Below, one piece after another: positions 11,051 to 23,446 of a DNA stretch of 64,000 nt (positions within the stretch are counted from its first letter, which is position 1; every line of letters begins with the position of its first letter). The notes under the pieces were generated by a model. That model was not told where the DNA came from. It worked only from the letters and a program-made list of their open reading frames with translations, and searched no databases. A program made the translations under genes and the position numbers. The DNA lies in assembly GCA_902729315.2 (NCBI GenBank), contig LR746274.1, forward strand, positions 6,569,037 through 6,633,036, written 5' to 3'. The DNA is from Spirodela intermedia (Eukaryota > Streptophyta > Magnoliopsida > Alismatales > Araceae).

Positions 11051-14000
11051 TAAAGAAAACTCACCCTTGAGTCTTCATTTAAATTGTCGTAATACTCATA
11101 TATGTCACGAACATTGAATGTGGGTGAAAGTCATATTAATTGGGAGCTCAATGAGGTATGCATTATCATTGATTTTCAGTAGAACTTGATATGGTTCATA
11201 TTGTTTTGACTTTAATTTGTTGTAACTATTTATTGAAAATCGTTCTTTGTGAAGCTACACCATTAGTTTGTCTCTAACTTTAAATATCTTATTTCTTCTT
11301 TTCTTCTCTACTGCTTCTTTATATTTCTTATAATTTGTTGTGAAATTGTGTATCACACCTTCATGAAATATTTTGATATGATCTACCATATTGTTTGTAG
11401 TAATACTATTTCTAACTAGTCTTGGTACTTGTAATATACTAATAAAAATAGAGATTAGTTAGTTGAACGATTAATCATCAAATTATAACTAAACTTTACT
11501 TGAGCCAAATCATAATCTAATTATTTTGACTTTCTCTTGAAGTACAACGAATCAAATTATTAAGAGTTGTGTTCACAACTTCAATTTGGCCGTCAATTTG
11601 TGGGTTGGTGATTAGTAATATTGAATTTCAAAAATATGTCAAACCTTTACCAAAGAGTTAGCTAGAAGTAGGATATAAACTTAAAATCTTTGTTAGAGGT
11701 AATTGACTTAGAAATTCTATGTAGACGAATAATTTCTGTAAAGAAGTGATTTACTACTTGACTTGCATCATTTATCTTTTTACATGCAATCAAATGTGTC
11801 ATTTTTGAAAATTTATCAAGGAACACAAAAACTAAGTCAGCTCCTCTCTATGTTTGCAGGTAGACCTAATATAAAGTTTATAGAAATATTAACTTATAAA
11901 CGTTGTGGAATCGGTAATGAAGCATATAATCTAGTTTTTTTATTTTGTCCCTAGTAAGTTTGACAAACCTAACATTTACTAAGGTCTTATCTTTGTTTAG
12001 TTTGAGTCAAGAATATCACTCTTCAATTGATTGTAAGGTCTTATCTTGACTAAGGTGTCATGCTAAACCTTAAGAATGTAATTTTTGTCATAGTTTCTCC
12101 CTTAAAGAGCTACAAGGAATTCACAATTGTGTTCCTTGAAATAATAAACCATCTTGTATATGAAAACCTTTAGTTGATATTCCTAACATAAGATCATATA
12201 TTGTTGAGAAAAATCATAATTGTTTGGGTATAATTCATTGAGATATGTCAAATCTTGTGACTTCAGCACATAGGTTCACCAAACATGCTATTTTTTTACT
12301 AAGACTATTAGCAACTTGATTCAGTTTCCTTGACTTGTGTTTAATAATGAAAGTAAAACATTGAATGAAAGAGATTCATCTGACATGTATTATATTGATA
12401 GAAGTCTAACTATTGACTGATTTAAGAGCCTGATGATCAATATACAAAATAAACTCTTATTAAATCAAGTAGTGTTCTCATATTTATAAAGCACAGATCA
12501 TGACATAAAATTTTAGTTTATATGTTGTTTATTTTTTTCTTGCCTCAGAAAGTTTTTCACTAAAAAATACTATTGGTCGACCTTCTTACGATAATATACC
12601 TTTAATGCCAACTATAGATGTATCACATTATACTTCAAACAGTTTATCAAAATTTGGTAGGACTAAAATAGAAACATAACATAATTTCTCTTTTATCATG
12701 GTAAAACTTTTATTAGTTTCATCAGTTTGTTTAAAATTATCTTTTTTCATAGATTCAATAACTGGAAACATTATTGAGTTAAAATTTTGAATGAATCTTC
12801 TATAAAATGATGTAAACTCATGAAAGCTTTGAACCTAATGAATTGTGGTTGGTGTTGACCAATCTTTAATAACTTTGACCTTTTCAACTTACAACATATT
12901 TCATGAATAATAAATTAGTAATCGTGAAGTCACATTTCTTCTAGTTAATATATAATTCATTATATTGTAACATTTAAAACACTAATTTGAAATGTTTAAT
13001 ATGTTCTTTTTCTGTAGTATTGTAAATATTAATGTCATCAAAATAAAAAATAGAAAAATACCAATAAAAGGTTTTAGAAGTTAATTCATCACTCTCATAA
13101 AGGTACTAGGGGTGTTGGATAAGCCAAAATCTATGACCAACTATTCGAAAGACCTGCCTTATTTTTAAATGCAGTTTTTCATTCATCTCTTGATCGAATT
13201 CCAATACGATGATATCTATTCTTTAAATCAACTTTTGAGAAAATTTTAGAACCACAAAGCATATCCAACATGTCATCTAGGTGCCAAATTGAGAATTTAT
13301 ACTTAATTGTTATCTTGTTGATAACTCTACTGTTGACACACATCTACTGTTGATACACATTTAGAACAAGTAGAGTAGGCATAAAGTATGGGTTGATACT
13401 TTCTCTTATTAATCCTTTACTTAATAATTCTTTGACTATTCTTGAAGAATTTGATTTTCTTCCCAACTCATCTTATAATCTAGAAGGTTAGACAAGCTTA
13501 CTCATGATATAAGATCAATATAATATTGTACATCTCACATTGGTGGAAGATGAGTAGATAATTCTTGAATTACAGTAAATTTAGATAAGAGACTTTCAAC
13601 AATGTTTGGTATCACATCAGCTATTTTGGTATTTGAATAAGGTTTTTGAACAATAACAAATGATATCAAACTCTTTAAGAAATTATCTTTGGTTGATGAG
13701 CATTACTTTTCTTTCCTTGTTTTCTTCTTTGTTAAAATCACTATTTTGCATTAGAGTCAGAAGAATTTTTTTATCATTTCTATAGAAAATATAATATTTT
13801 CCTTGCCACAGTGTGTAGCATCAACATCAGACTACCACAATCTGCCTAATATCATGTGACAATCATTCATCTCAACAATGTCACATTGCACTTCATCAGA
13901 ATAAGTCTTATCCATTGAAACTTTGATCAAACATGTCTTTGAAACTTTATTTTTTATTTTTCTCTTAATCCAACCAATTCGGTATGGATGAGGGTGCGAG

Positions 14001-15190
14001 CTTGTCTACAAATCTAATTTTTTAACCATAATAGAAGAGAATATTCTCACTACTGCCACTATTAATAATTATATTACATACCTTAGAATTCACAGTGCAC
14101 TTTGTTCTGAAGATATTATGGCACTTTAGGTCTTCTTCTCTTTTTGGTAAATACATTAATCTTCTAATTATAAGTGAATGTGATAATATATCTCTAGTAT
14201 CAAATTTAATAATTTTTTTTTTACCTCACCTTGGGTAGAAGAATTTGTTAGCATAAAGAGTGTAAGGATTTGCTCCACTTGATTTGACAGAACTTTGATT
14301 TAGTCGCCATTATGTGGTGTAGAAGAAACAATAGTGAATCTTCCTCTATCTAGTTGAAGAGTTGAATTTTGGCTTCCAAAATTTTAAATCTGGTTTTTCT
14401 TTTTTCTAATAAGACTTCAATATGCTCTACAACCATTATGATATCATTAAGCTTGAAAAATAACTGTAAATTTTTCATCTAAAATTACCTTTAAATCTTG
14501 AAATCATATATGACTAAAATTTTGTCAAGTTAATTTGAGAAGATAAATGATAAAATTATTCAGCATAATCAGAAACTAATATATTTCCTTATTTGTAGTT
14601 TTGATATTGTTGATATAAAATTTGTTCATAATTTGGGGAAAGAAAATAGGATTTCAAGAGTTTCTTCATTTCTCCTATGATCGTACATGTTCTTTACTTG
14701 ACCTCATACATGTGGTTTGTAATTGGTCCCACTAGGCAAAGGCTCCACCCTTCTATTTATAAGTTAGAACTTCACTTATTTTTTGTCTGAAATTTTCATA
14801 TACTCAAAAATCGTTCTACTATAACTAACAAATCTAAGAACTATTTCATCTTCAAATAGCCATTAAAATATGGTAAGTCAATCTTCATACAAAAATCTCA
14901 AAAATTATCTTCTTCAAATCTTGATTTAAAACTTGTAGAACAAGTATAGTGAGTATGTGATGAAGATTCAACATGAGTAACTTTTTGAGGATGTCTAATT
15001 TCATGATCTCTAGGGGGGCGTGAATGGCTCTCTAATGTATTCATTCTAGTCAAAAAATGTTTCAAAGTTTATTAAAATGATCAAATTTTTGATCTATTTG
15101 ATCTTGAAATGTAATAAAATCTGATTTTGAGAGAGAAAACTTGAGGTGAATCATTGTCACGATATGAGTAGATACAAAATCTGTTTCAAG
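11050..15190 (-). mobile_element. Decayed Ty3/gypsy (chromovirus-like) retrotransposon remnant
   Basis: Read on the minus strand, stop- and frameshift-broken pieces of pol are recognisable. At about 13100-13330 a reverse transcriptase block gives [16 protein letters not shown], preceded by a [16 protein letters not shown]-like stretch. At about 13010-13060 the catalytic block reads YFDDINIY, the YxDD motif. At about 11545-11590 an integrase piece reads QIDGQIEVVNTTLNN. The order RT then integrase defines Ty3/gypsy. The RT flavour differs from the Athila/Tat-like copies to the right, so this is a separate family. Gag and protease should lie at about 13600-15150 but are too decayed to delimit. 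No long open frame survives, so it is an old insertion. Confidence 0.75.
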
Positions 15191-15194
15191 AAGT

Positions 15195-15829
15195 TTGAAA
15201 AGAGATGCCCACATCACGAAATTACCAAATGACAATTAAATCATGTATTTTATGATGGTGTATCAAAACAACACAAGAACACTATAGATGTAGCATGTGG
15301 AGGCACATTCATGAGCAAGGATAAGGATAACATTTATAGATTATATAAAGATTTAAATGAAAATTATGTTGAATGTGAATCTTTTTCTATATATGATCAC
15401 AACAATAATGAAAATAAAAGAAGAATGTTTGAGGTTTGAAATCATGATACATTAGACATTAGAAATGAAGTTAGTGAGATTTATCAAAAGTTAAATATTT
15501 TATATGATCATTTGCTGCATAAAAAGAAACCTACACAACCTGCACAACATTCATATTCTAGATGTTCATCATATGATAAGATTGATCATTATGAATCTCA
15601 ATGTCTAAATTTAGATCAATGACATACATATGCAATTCATGAACATAGGAAACAGTCAAATGCTCCTTAAAAAAATCAGAATAATTTTTGAATTCTCAAA
15701 ATCATGTCATGAATTTTCAATCATTTTCTAGATCTAATCATGCATTTAGACCTCATCAATCACAATATAATACTAAGCCTTCTTATCAGAAAAATATTCA
15801 TAATTTTCAGCAAAGTACTCATCAACCAC
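15195..15829 (+). mobile_element. Decayed Athila/Tat-like gag fragment (plus strand)
   Basis: Translation of the plus strand, interrupted by stops, aligns with the gag encoded at 20159-20664: a CPHHE...NHVFYDG start, then CGGTFMSKDKDNIYRLY, then EVSEIYQKLN. It is far more diverged than the copies at 18.5-26.2 kb. The fragment ends exactly where an LTR begins at 15830, and the rest of this gag is not found after that LTR. Confidence 0.7.
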
Positions 15830-17460
15830 TGATAAGTCTTGATTATCATGAGTTAATAATTCGTAAATAATATAGTTTTGACCTTAACTCATGATAAATA
15901 GACTTATATTTGTGTTAAAGTGTGAAAAGTTGTTTTCAGTTGATTAACGTGAATTTTTGGGTAATTATGTGATTTTATACGATTTTTATAGTCTTACTTT
16001 TGAGATAAATAAAGAACAAGAAATAAAAATAAAAATATTGCAAAATGGGGGACCCGTCGGCCAGCCGGGCCTGCAAGTGGGTCGGAAGCTCAGTCGGGGA
16101 GTAGTCGCGAGGAGGGGCTCGAGCGGCTTGGACCAATGGGGGCACATGTGCGCCACTCCCCTTCCACGTCACCAGTGGCCAGCCGGCTGTGGGGCAAGGA
16201 GTTGTCGTACACGCGAGAGAAGGAACTTTGTTTAGAAAGCTAACATTACTATATATTTGCCCGAAAAATCGGCGCACAACTAATGTGGGACTAAACCCGC
16301 GTCACACCTTCCTCAGAAAGGGCGGACAACCGGCGCGGGTTCGAATCCTCCCAGAGTCAAAATTCATATACTTTTATCTGATTATCGCGACTTTCCTACA
16401 GATCGTCGGTGATAGATTAAGCAACGAGAATCGTTGGATCATCGGCGAAAATCTCGTCAACGCGATTCGCGGAGCATTACTACTAAAATTGCTGAACGAT
16501 TCGCGATAAAAGGATCGCGAATCCATCGAGTAAATCATCTCCGATTGATCGACGAACAAGCCGTCGTCGGGAAGAGAATGATCCGCCAAGAGACGAGTCG
16601 CCGCCTCCTGAGAGCATACCAGATGCGATCAAGAGCCTCCTCTTGCTGTGCGGACCTGAGGATGAAGCTCCCTGACACGCGCCCCACCTCCATCCAACTC
16701 CTCTCCGTCAGGTGACAGCCGCCGAAGAGCTGCAAAGTCGCCGTTTTTCCGCTCCGCCGGGTGACAGCTGCCGGAGACGACTCGACGACCCATTTCATTC
16801 ATCTCTAGACTTCGCGAGAAGATGTAGAGATTGCTTAGTCGTCTTTGTCCAAGGAGAGCCTTCGAGGCCGTGGACACTGCACGACGATCCTCCCGAATGC
16901 TCAGGATTCCGGTGCATCGCCGACGCATCGCCGTCGCGACGCCGGAACTCTGGTTTCCTGCTTTCAATTTAATTTACGCTTTATTTAGTGATACTTTGTG
17001 TGATTTTAATTTACCAAACTATACTTCGTTCAATTACGATTCTTCCGGCTTTTACAGATCTTAATTTGATCAATTAAATTGTCTGTAATCGCTTACGTAA
17101 GAATCGTCGGGCGGAACTCTGTTTCCGCCCGATTCGCGTTCGCCGGGCGCTGACGTCATCCTGACGTCCGCACCCTTATTTTCTTTTTTTTTCGTGAATT
17201 TTAAATATATTTCCTTTTCATTTCCTAGTATAAAATTCATAGAAAATTGTATTCATTGAGAAAAAATCTGAATAATTAAAAAATATTATATTACATCCCT
17301 GTGATCGACTTGGGAAATTACCGCTATTTTTTGGAAGTTTTATTGAATTATAATTGATATATTTATTTAAAAATATTTCTAAATATCCGAAAATTCAGAT
17401 TTTCTAGTTTTATAAATTTTATATTTGCGTGATTTAATATACAACGACTAAGTCACGTCA
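15830..17460 (+). repeat. LTR copy 1 of the Athila/Tat-like family
   Basis: Begins TGATAAGTCTTGATTATCATG and ends ...AAGTCACGTCA, the family's termini (TG...CA), length 1,631 bp. It is close to full length and similar to the LTRs at 27413 and 35065. No primer binding site follows, and the flanks ACCAC and TGGAG are not a target duplication, so it is a solo LTR whose surroundings were rearranged, or a recombinant. Internally it carries the USE-like/TATA pair (TATA 16250-16255; USE-like, in reverse complement, 16281-16292) and a GGTTCGAATCC box at 16338-16348. Confidence 0.85.
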
Positions 17461-18504
17461 TGGAGCAACGACTAAAGGCATAGAGAGGATTGTAGGAGAC
17501 GATGAAGAGGAGACTGCATCTAGAGTAAGAAGAGCTGCAGGAGACATGAGCCAAAGAAAGACGGGCGTGAGTAATGACCCCAAAGAGAGTGGACAAGAGA
17601 GAAGAGAAGGAAGACGATCTACAAGAACCACCAAGGGAGGGAACCCAAGTGGAAAAGACATAGTGACTTGAGGAAGAGGAGGAGTCAAAATAGAGGAGAA
17701 GAAAGAAGACTCCTAATGGAAAGTGACGTCGGCCGAGGTCACATAATGACGGGTATCAAGAAAATAGACCCGATAGTCCTTTTGCATGCGAGAGTAGTCA
17801 ACAAAGACTCTTTTAATAGCACAAAGGATGAGTTTAGAAAGACAAGAAGAAGAATCCTAGATGAAGATAGTGCATCCAAGTACCAGAAGGAAAAGAGAAA
17901 AAAGAGGATAATTAAGAATTAAGTGATGGGAAGTAATGTCCCCCCCCCTCCCCCCCTCCCCCCCTCCCAATGAAGAGCTGAAGTAAACTAATTTTAGAGG
18001 TAAGTGGTAGTGAGAAGGGCATCAGCTTAGAGACAATGGGGGACATTCATCTCAAGAAGAAGTGTACGAGTGATGTCAATGAGTTGATGATGTTTGTGCT
18101 CGGCAACACTATTGTGCTGTGAAGTGTAGGGACAGGTGGTCTAGAGGTAAATGTTACGATCAACGTAAAAGGTGCGAAAAGATGTTTGGGCAAACTTAAG
18201 AGTGTTATCAATACGAAGAATCTTAAGCGTAGTGGTATATTAGGTGATAACTTTGGTGATGGAGTGAGTAACCATAGTGACAACCTCAAAATGGTCGCAG
18301 AGAAAGTAGATCCAGCTCACACCAGTATAGTTATCAATAAAAATGAGATAATAGTGATGGCGTAAGATGGAGGAAGTACGAGATGGACCCCATTCATTGT
18401 AAAAGGAGCGGAAGAGAGGATGACATCACGACTAGAATAAGAAGTATAATGATGTTTGTTAAGTTGACAAGACTCACACACAAACTTAGAGAATGAAAGC
18501 CACG
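17461..18504 (-). mobile_element. Decayed Ty1/copia integrase-region fragment
   Basis: Read on the minus strand from 18504, the sequence gives a GAG-pre-integrase zinc-knuckle-like CESCQLNKHH, then an integrase core piece (HHYYLIFIDNYTGVSWIYF), then a stretch resembling the copia integrase end (TCPYTSQHNSVAEHKH). Frames are broken by stops and shifts. The piece is boxed between two LTRs of the unrelated Athila/Tat-like family. The part below about 18000 is too decayed to place within copia pol. Confidence 0.7.
17939..17968 (-). other. Four-run C-tract: G-quadruplex candidate on the minus strand
   Basis: The plus strand shows four runs of C, three to about ten bases long, separated by single T residues. 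On the minus strand this is four G-runs with one-base loops, a very compact G-quadruplex motif, with i-motif potential on the plus strand. It lies in the copia remnant between two LTRs. Confidence 0.7.
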
Positions 18505-19901
18505 TGATAAGTCTTCATTATCATGAGTTAATAATTAGTAAATAATATAATTTTAGCCTTAACTCATAATAAATAGACTTATATTTATGTTAAATTATGA
18601 AAAGTAGTTTTCAGTTAGTTAGCATGAGTTTTTGGCTAATTATGTGATTTTCTATGAATTTATATTATTTTTATAATCTTAGTTTTGAGATAAATGAAGA
18701 AAAATAAAATAAAATAAAAAACATATAAAAAAGGGGGGACCCGCCGATGTGGGACTAAACCCGCGTCACACCTTGCTCAGGGGCGGGCGACCGCCGCGGG
18801 TTCGAATCCTCCTAGAGTGAAAATTCAAATATTTTTAACTGATTATCGCGACTTTCTTGCAGATCGCCGGTGAAGGATTAAGCAACCGGAATCACTGGAT
18901 CATTGGCGAAAATCTCGTCAACGCGATTCGCGGAGCATTGCTACTAAAATTGCTGAACGATTCGCGATAAAAGGATCGCAATCCATTGAGTAAATCATCT
19001 CCGATTGATCGACGAACAAGCCGTCGTCGGGAAGAGGACGATCCGCCAGGAGACGAGTCGCCACCTCCTAAGAGCCTCCCCTTGCTGCGCGGACCTGAGG
19101 ATGAAGCTCCCTGACACGCGTCCCACCTCCATCCAGCTCCTCTCCGACGGGTGAAAGCCGCCGGAGAGCCGCAAAGTCGCCGTTTTTCTGCTCCGCTGGG
19201 TGACAGCCTCCAGAGACGACTCGACGACCCACTTCATTGATCTCTAGACTTCGCGAGAAGATCTAGAGATTGCCCACGTCGTCTTTGTCCAAGGAGAGCC
19301 TTCGAGGCCGTGGACACTGCACGACGATCCTCCCGAACGCTCAGGATTCCAGTGCATCACCGACGCATCGCCGTCGCGACGCCGGAACTCTGGTTTCCTG
19401 CTTTCAATTTAATTTACGCTTTATTTAGTGATACTTTGTGTGATTTTAATTTACCAAACTATACTTCGTTCAATTACGATTCTTCCGGCTTTTACAGATC
19501 TTAATTTGATCAATTAAATCGTCTGTAATCGCTTACGTAAGAATCGTCGGGCGGAACTCTGTTTCTGCCCGATTCGCATTCGCCGGGCGCTGATGTCATC
19601 CTGTCGTCCGCACCCTTATTTCCTCTTTTTTTTCGTGAATTTTAAATATATTTCCTTTTCATTTCCTAGTATAAAATTCATAGAAAATCGTATTCATTGA
19701 GAAAAAATCTGAATAATTAAAAAATATTATATTACATCCCTGTGATCGACTTGGGAAATTACCGCTATTTTTTGGAAGTTTTATTGAATTATAATTGATA
19801 TATTTATTTATAAATACTTCTAAATATCTGGAAATTCGTATTTTCTAGTTTTATAAATTTTAGATTTGCGTGATTTAATATACAACTACTGTGTCACGTC
19901 A
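18505..19901 (+). repeat. 5' LTR of the plus-strand Athila/Tat-like element
   Basis: Starts TGATAAGTCTTCATTATC and ends ...GTGTCACGTCA, followed directly by a primer binding site. Length 1,397 bp, shorter than other copies because a block of about 230 bp is missing at about 18740. That deletion joins the GGGGGACCCGCCG part directly to CGATGTGGGACT, so this copy lost the TATA half of the USE/TATA pair. The 5-bp left flank is CCACG. Confidence 0.9.
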
Positions 19902-19906
19902 CATTT

Positions 19907-19925
19907 TGGCACCGTTGCCGGGGAT
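19907..19925 (+). other. Primer binding site, tRNA-Asp type
   Basis: TGGCACCGTTGCCGGGGAT lies 5 nt after the LTR end. It is complementary to the 3' end of plant tRNA-Asp with one mismatch (A for G at base 5). A tRNA-Asp primer site is typical of Athila-type elements and supports the lineage call. Confidence 0.85.
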
Positions 19926-19969
19926 GTATTGCATAATATTTAGTATTTTTCTATTTTTCTCTTAGAGTA

Positions 19970-21983
19970 CACAAAAAAAAGAAAAAAGCTAGTCATACAC
20001 TTAGGGACAAAGCTAGTCATTGGCTATCCACATTAGATAGAGAATTAACTAGCTGGAAAGATATAGAACAGGCCTTTCTTCGAAAATTTTATCCCTTAGG
20101 AAAAACTCAAAATATGAGAAAACATATATAGAGTTTTTCTCAAAGACCAGGAGAAACTTTGCATGAGACATGGGAAAAATTTAAAGATTTACTTAGAAAG
20201 TGTCCTCATCATGCTATACCCAAGTGGCAGCTCAATAGAATTTTTTATGATGGATTATTAGAACAACATAGAAATATGGTTGATTCTATATGTGGAGGAG
20301 CTTTTATGAAGAAAACTCCTGATGAGATTTACAGTCTTTATGAGAATTTAAGTGAAAATTCTAGAGATCAAGCCTCTTTTGAATTATATGACAGGGATAA
20401 GAAGAGAGGAATTTATGAATTGCATCATGATGATGATTCTAAACTTAGAAATGAGGTTAATCAGATTAATCAAAGATTAGAAAAAATTGATTTACTTATT
20501 GACAATATTAGAAAGCCTTTTAACCCTCAACTTAATTTGAATAGTACATGTCCTATGTATGATGAAAACGATTATTCTGAATTTCAATGTTATAATTTAG
20601 ATCAATCATTTCACCCTATGCAAGAACAAGTGCAAGTAGCTCACGGTTTTAATAGACCCAAATAATATTCAAAATCCAGAAGCACTTAAACCCAATTCAA
20701 ACTCTGAATTTCGTCCAAAACAAGAAAACAGAGTTCAGAAAAATCAGTCCTCTTAAATCTAACCTGATGCTATGGAAATGATGCAGCAAATGAGCCAAAT
20801 GATGCAACAAACTATGAACCAAATGATGCTGCACCAGAAACAAATTATAGAGGCTCTTGGGAATAAGAGAGAAGAGGGACAGCTACCTAGTCAGCCCATA
20901 GAAAATCCAGGGAACCGCCCAACAATAGGATTTCAACAAGGGGAGTCTAGTAGCATGAATCTAGGAAAAAACCCACGAAATGAAAATGTTAAGACAGTGA
21001 ATGCATTAAGGAGTGGTAAGATCTTAGCTGATCCTTATCCCCAAACATTAGAAGAAAAAGAAAACGTGGACAACCCAAAACAAAATCAAATAGGAGTAGA
21101 AGAGGATTTTATAGATTCTAACAAGGAAATTTCGAAAGAGAGGACAACCATTCCATTTCCTAAAGCTCTAGAGCCTAGACAAAGAAAGAAAAAGGAACAC
21201 AATGAAGAAATAAAGAAAATTTTACAAGATGTGCAAATTAGTCTTCTTTTACTCACTGCCATTGAACATATTCCTGAATATGCTAGAGTTTTGAAAGAAA
21301 TGTGTACACCAAAAAGGGCACCTAGAGTAGAAAAATTATCTATGCATGCTAGTGCATTATTATTAAATCAATTACCATATAAATTGAGAGATATAGGTGC
21401 CCCTTTGATTTCGTGTGATATTGGTGGATTCATTTTTCAGAATGCATTACTTGACACCGGTGCTAGCATTAATTTATTACCTGCAAGTATTTGTGATAAA
21501 TTTAATATTTCTGATCTTAAACCTTCTACTGTTACCTTACAATTTGCTGATAGATCCATAAAACATCCTAAAGGTATTTTAGAAAATGTGATAGTGACAG
21601 TTAAAGGGTGTAAATTTCCAGCTGATTTCGTAGTACTGGAAATAGATTTTAATGGACAGTTTTATGATACACCAATCATCTTAGGGAGACCATTTTTGCA
21701 TACAGCAAAGATGAATATTGATTTTCCCACAGGTATTGCGAAAATTTCATGTGGAGATCAATCAGTAGAAATTAAAATTTTTGAGATATCAAATGATATT
21801 AAGAAATCCCAAGTATATGATTGTCATACCATAGATCTTCTAGATGATTTTGATGATCCAGATGTTATTGATGACTGTGTGTTGAAAGAATTAGAGGAAA
21901 TAGAGAATATACATTTAGAAGAAAAGAAAGAGGAAGATCATTTGAATTTAGAGTTGAAACCTCTTCCCTCTAGTTTAAAATAA
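19970..21983 (+). pseudogene. Gag-protease of the plus-strand Athila/Tat-like element (broken)
   Basis: Gag assembles the particle and protease matures the polyprotein. About 530 bp of gag N terminus are deleted near 19975, as seen by comparison with the minus-strand copy. The frame then shows LTSWKDIEQAFLRKFYPLG and a TAG at 20129-20131 before SFSQRPGETLHETWEKF. Frame 20159-20664 continues gag and ends early because about 65 nt are missing near 20655. Frame 20772-21983 holds the end of gag, rich in Met/Gln, and a retropepsin domain with active site LLDTGAS at about residues 228-234 and the flap-side motif PIILGRPFL. It ends at TAA 21981-21983, where protease should run on into reverse transcriptase. 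Confidence 0.85.
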
Positions 21984-22384
21984 TTATTAGATGTACTTCG
22001 AAAAAATAAGAAAGCTATGGGCTGGAAAAGTGACGATCTAAGGGGCATTGATATGAGTGTATGCATGCATAGTATATATTTAGAGGAGGGGGCTAGAACT
22101 AGTAGGGAACCACAACGAAGATTAAATCCTAACATGATGGAAATTGTAAAAAAGGAAATTTTAAAGTGGCTGGCTGCTGATATTATTTATCCTATTTGAG
22201 ATAGCAAATGGGCAAGTAGTGCCACAAAAATCAGGGATTACGGTTATAAAAAACGAAAATGGGGATGAAATACAAACAAGACTAACTACCGGTTGGAGAG
22301 TTTGCATTGATTATAGAAAATTAAATTCAGTTACTAGAAAAGATCATTTTCCCCTACCATTTACTGATCAAATTCGAAGTACAT
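21984..22384 (+). pseudogene. Start of reverse transcriptase, truncated at the inverted junction
   Basis: Translation after the TAA gives LLDVLRKNKKAMGW, RRLNPNMMEIVKKEILKW and DIIYPI, the conserved N-terminal part of Ty3/gypsy RT, with further stops. The sequence breaks off after HFPLPFTDQI, well before the catalytic YxDD region, at 22372-22384. From there the DNA continues as the reverse complement of 21958 onward. About 364 bp here (22020-22383) have no partner in the minus arm. Confidence 0.8.
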
Positions 22385-23446
22385 AGCTTTCTTATTTTTT
22401 CGAAGTACATCTAATAATTATTTTAAACTAGAGGGAAGAGGTTTCAACTCTAAATTCAAATGATCTTCCTCTTTCTTTTCTTCTAAATTTATATTCTCTA
22501 TTTCCTCTAATTCTTTCAACACACAGTCATCAATAACATCTGGATCATCAAAATCATCTAGAAGATCTATGGTATGACAATCATATACTTGGGATTTCTT
22601 AATATCATTTGATATCTCAAAAATTTTAATTTCTACTGATTGATCTCCACATGAAATTTTCGCAATACCTGTGGGAAAATCAATATTCATCTTTGCTGTA
22701 TGCAAAAATGGTCTCCCTAAGATGATTGGTGTATCATAAAACTGTCCATTAAAATCCATTTCCAGTACTACGAAATCAGCTGGAAATTTACACCCTTTAA
22801 CTATCACTATCTCATTTTCTAAAATACCTTTAGGATGTTTTATGGATCTATCAGCAAATTGTAAGGTAACAGTAGAAGGTTTAAGATCAGAAATATTAAA
22901 TTTATCACAAATACTTGCAGGTAATAAATTAATGCTAGCACCGGTGTCAAGTAATGCATTCTGAAAAATGAATCCACCAATATCACACGAAATCAAAGGG
23001 GCACCTGTATCTCTCAATTTATATGGTAATTGATTTAATAATAATGCACTAGCATGCATAGATAATTTTTCTACTCTAGGTGCCCTTTTTGGTGTACACA
23101 TTTCTTTCAAAACTCTAGCATATTCAGGAATATGTTCAATGGCAGTAAGTAAAAGAAGACTAATTTGCACATCTTGTAAAATTTTCTTTATTTCTTCATT
23201 GTGTTCCTTTTTCTTTCTTTGTCTAGGCTCTAGAGCTTTAGGAAATGGAATGGTTGTCCTCTCTTTCGAAATTTCCTTGGTAGAATTTATAAAATCCTCT
23301 TCTACTCCTATTTGATTTTGTTTTGGGTTGTCCACGTTTTCTTTTTCTTCTAATGTTTGGGGATAAGGATCAGCTAAGATCTTACCACTCCTTAATGCAT
23401 TCACTGTCCTAACATTTTCATTTCGTGGGTTTTTTCCTAGATTCAT
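22385..23446 (-). pseudogene. Gag end plus protease of the minus-strand Athila/Tat-like element
   Basis: This is a close inverted copy of 20940-22019. The frame 22418-23446 carries the same protease active site LLDTGAS and PIILGRPFL, and stops at the same position as the plus arm (stop at 22418-22420). The region 22385-22417 is the start of the RT linker (DVLRKNKKAM) before the junction. The frame is cut off from the upstream gag frame by a deletion of about 14 nt at 23440-23455 relative to the plus arm. Confidence 0.85.

Noticed and set aside
16338-16348. tRNA gene in the LTR
   Set aside because: Only the B box is present; no A box at proper spacing, and no cloverleaf with paired acceptor and anticodon stems could be folded by eye.
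15830-19901. LTRs at 15830 and 18505 as the two ends of one short element
   Set aside because: The sequence between them is a minus-strand copia fragment without primer site, and the flanks ACCAC and the base after the second LTR do not form a target duplication; the second LTR has its own primer site and gag.
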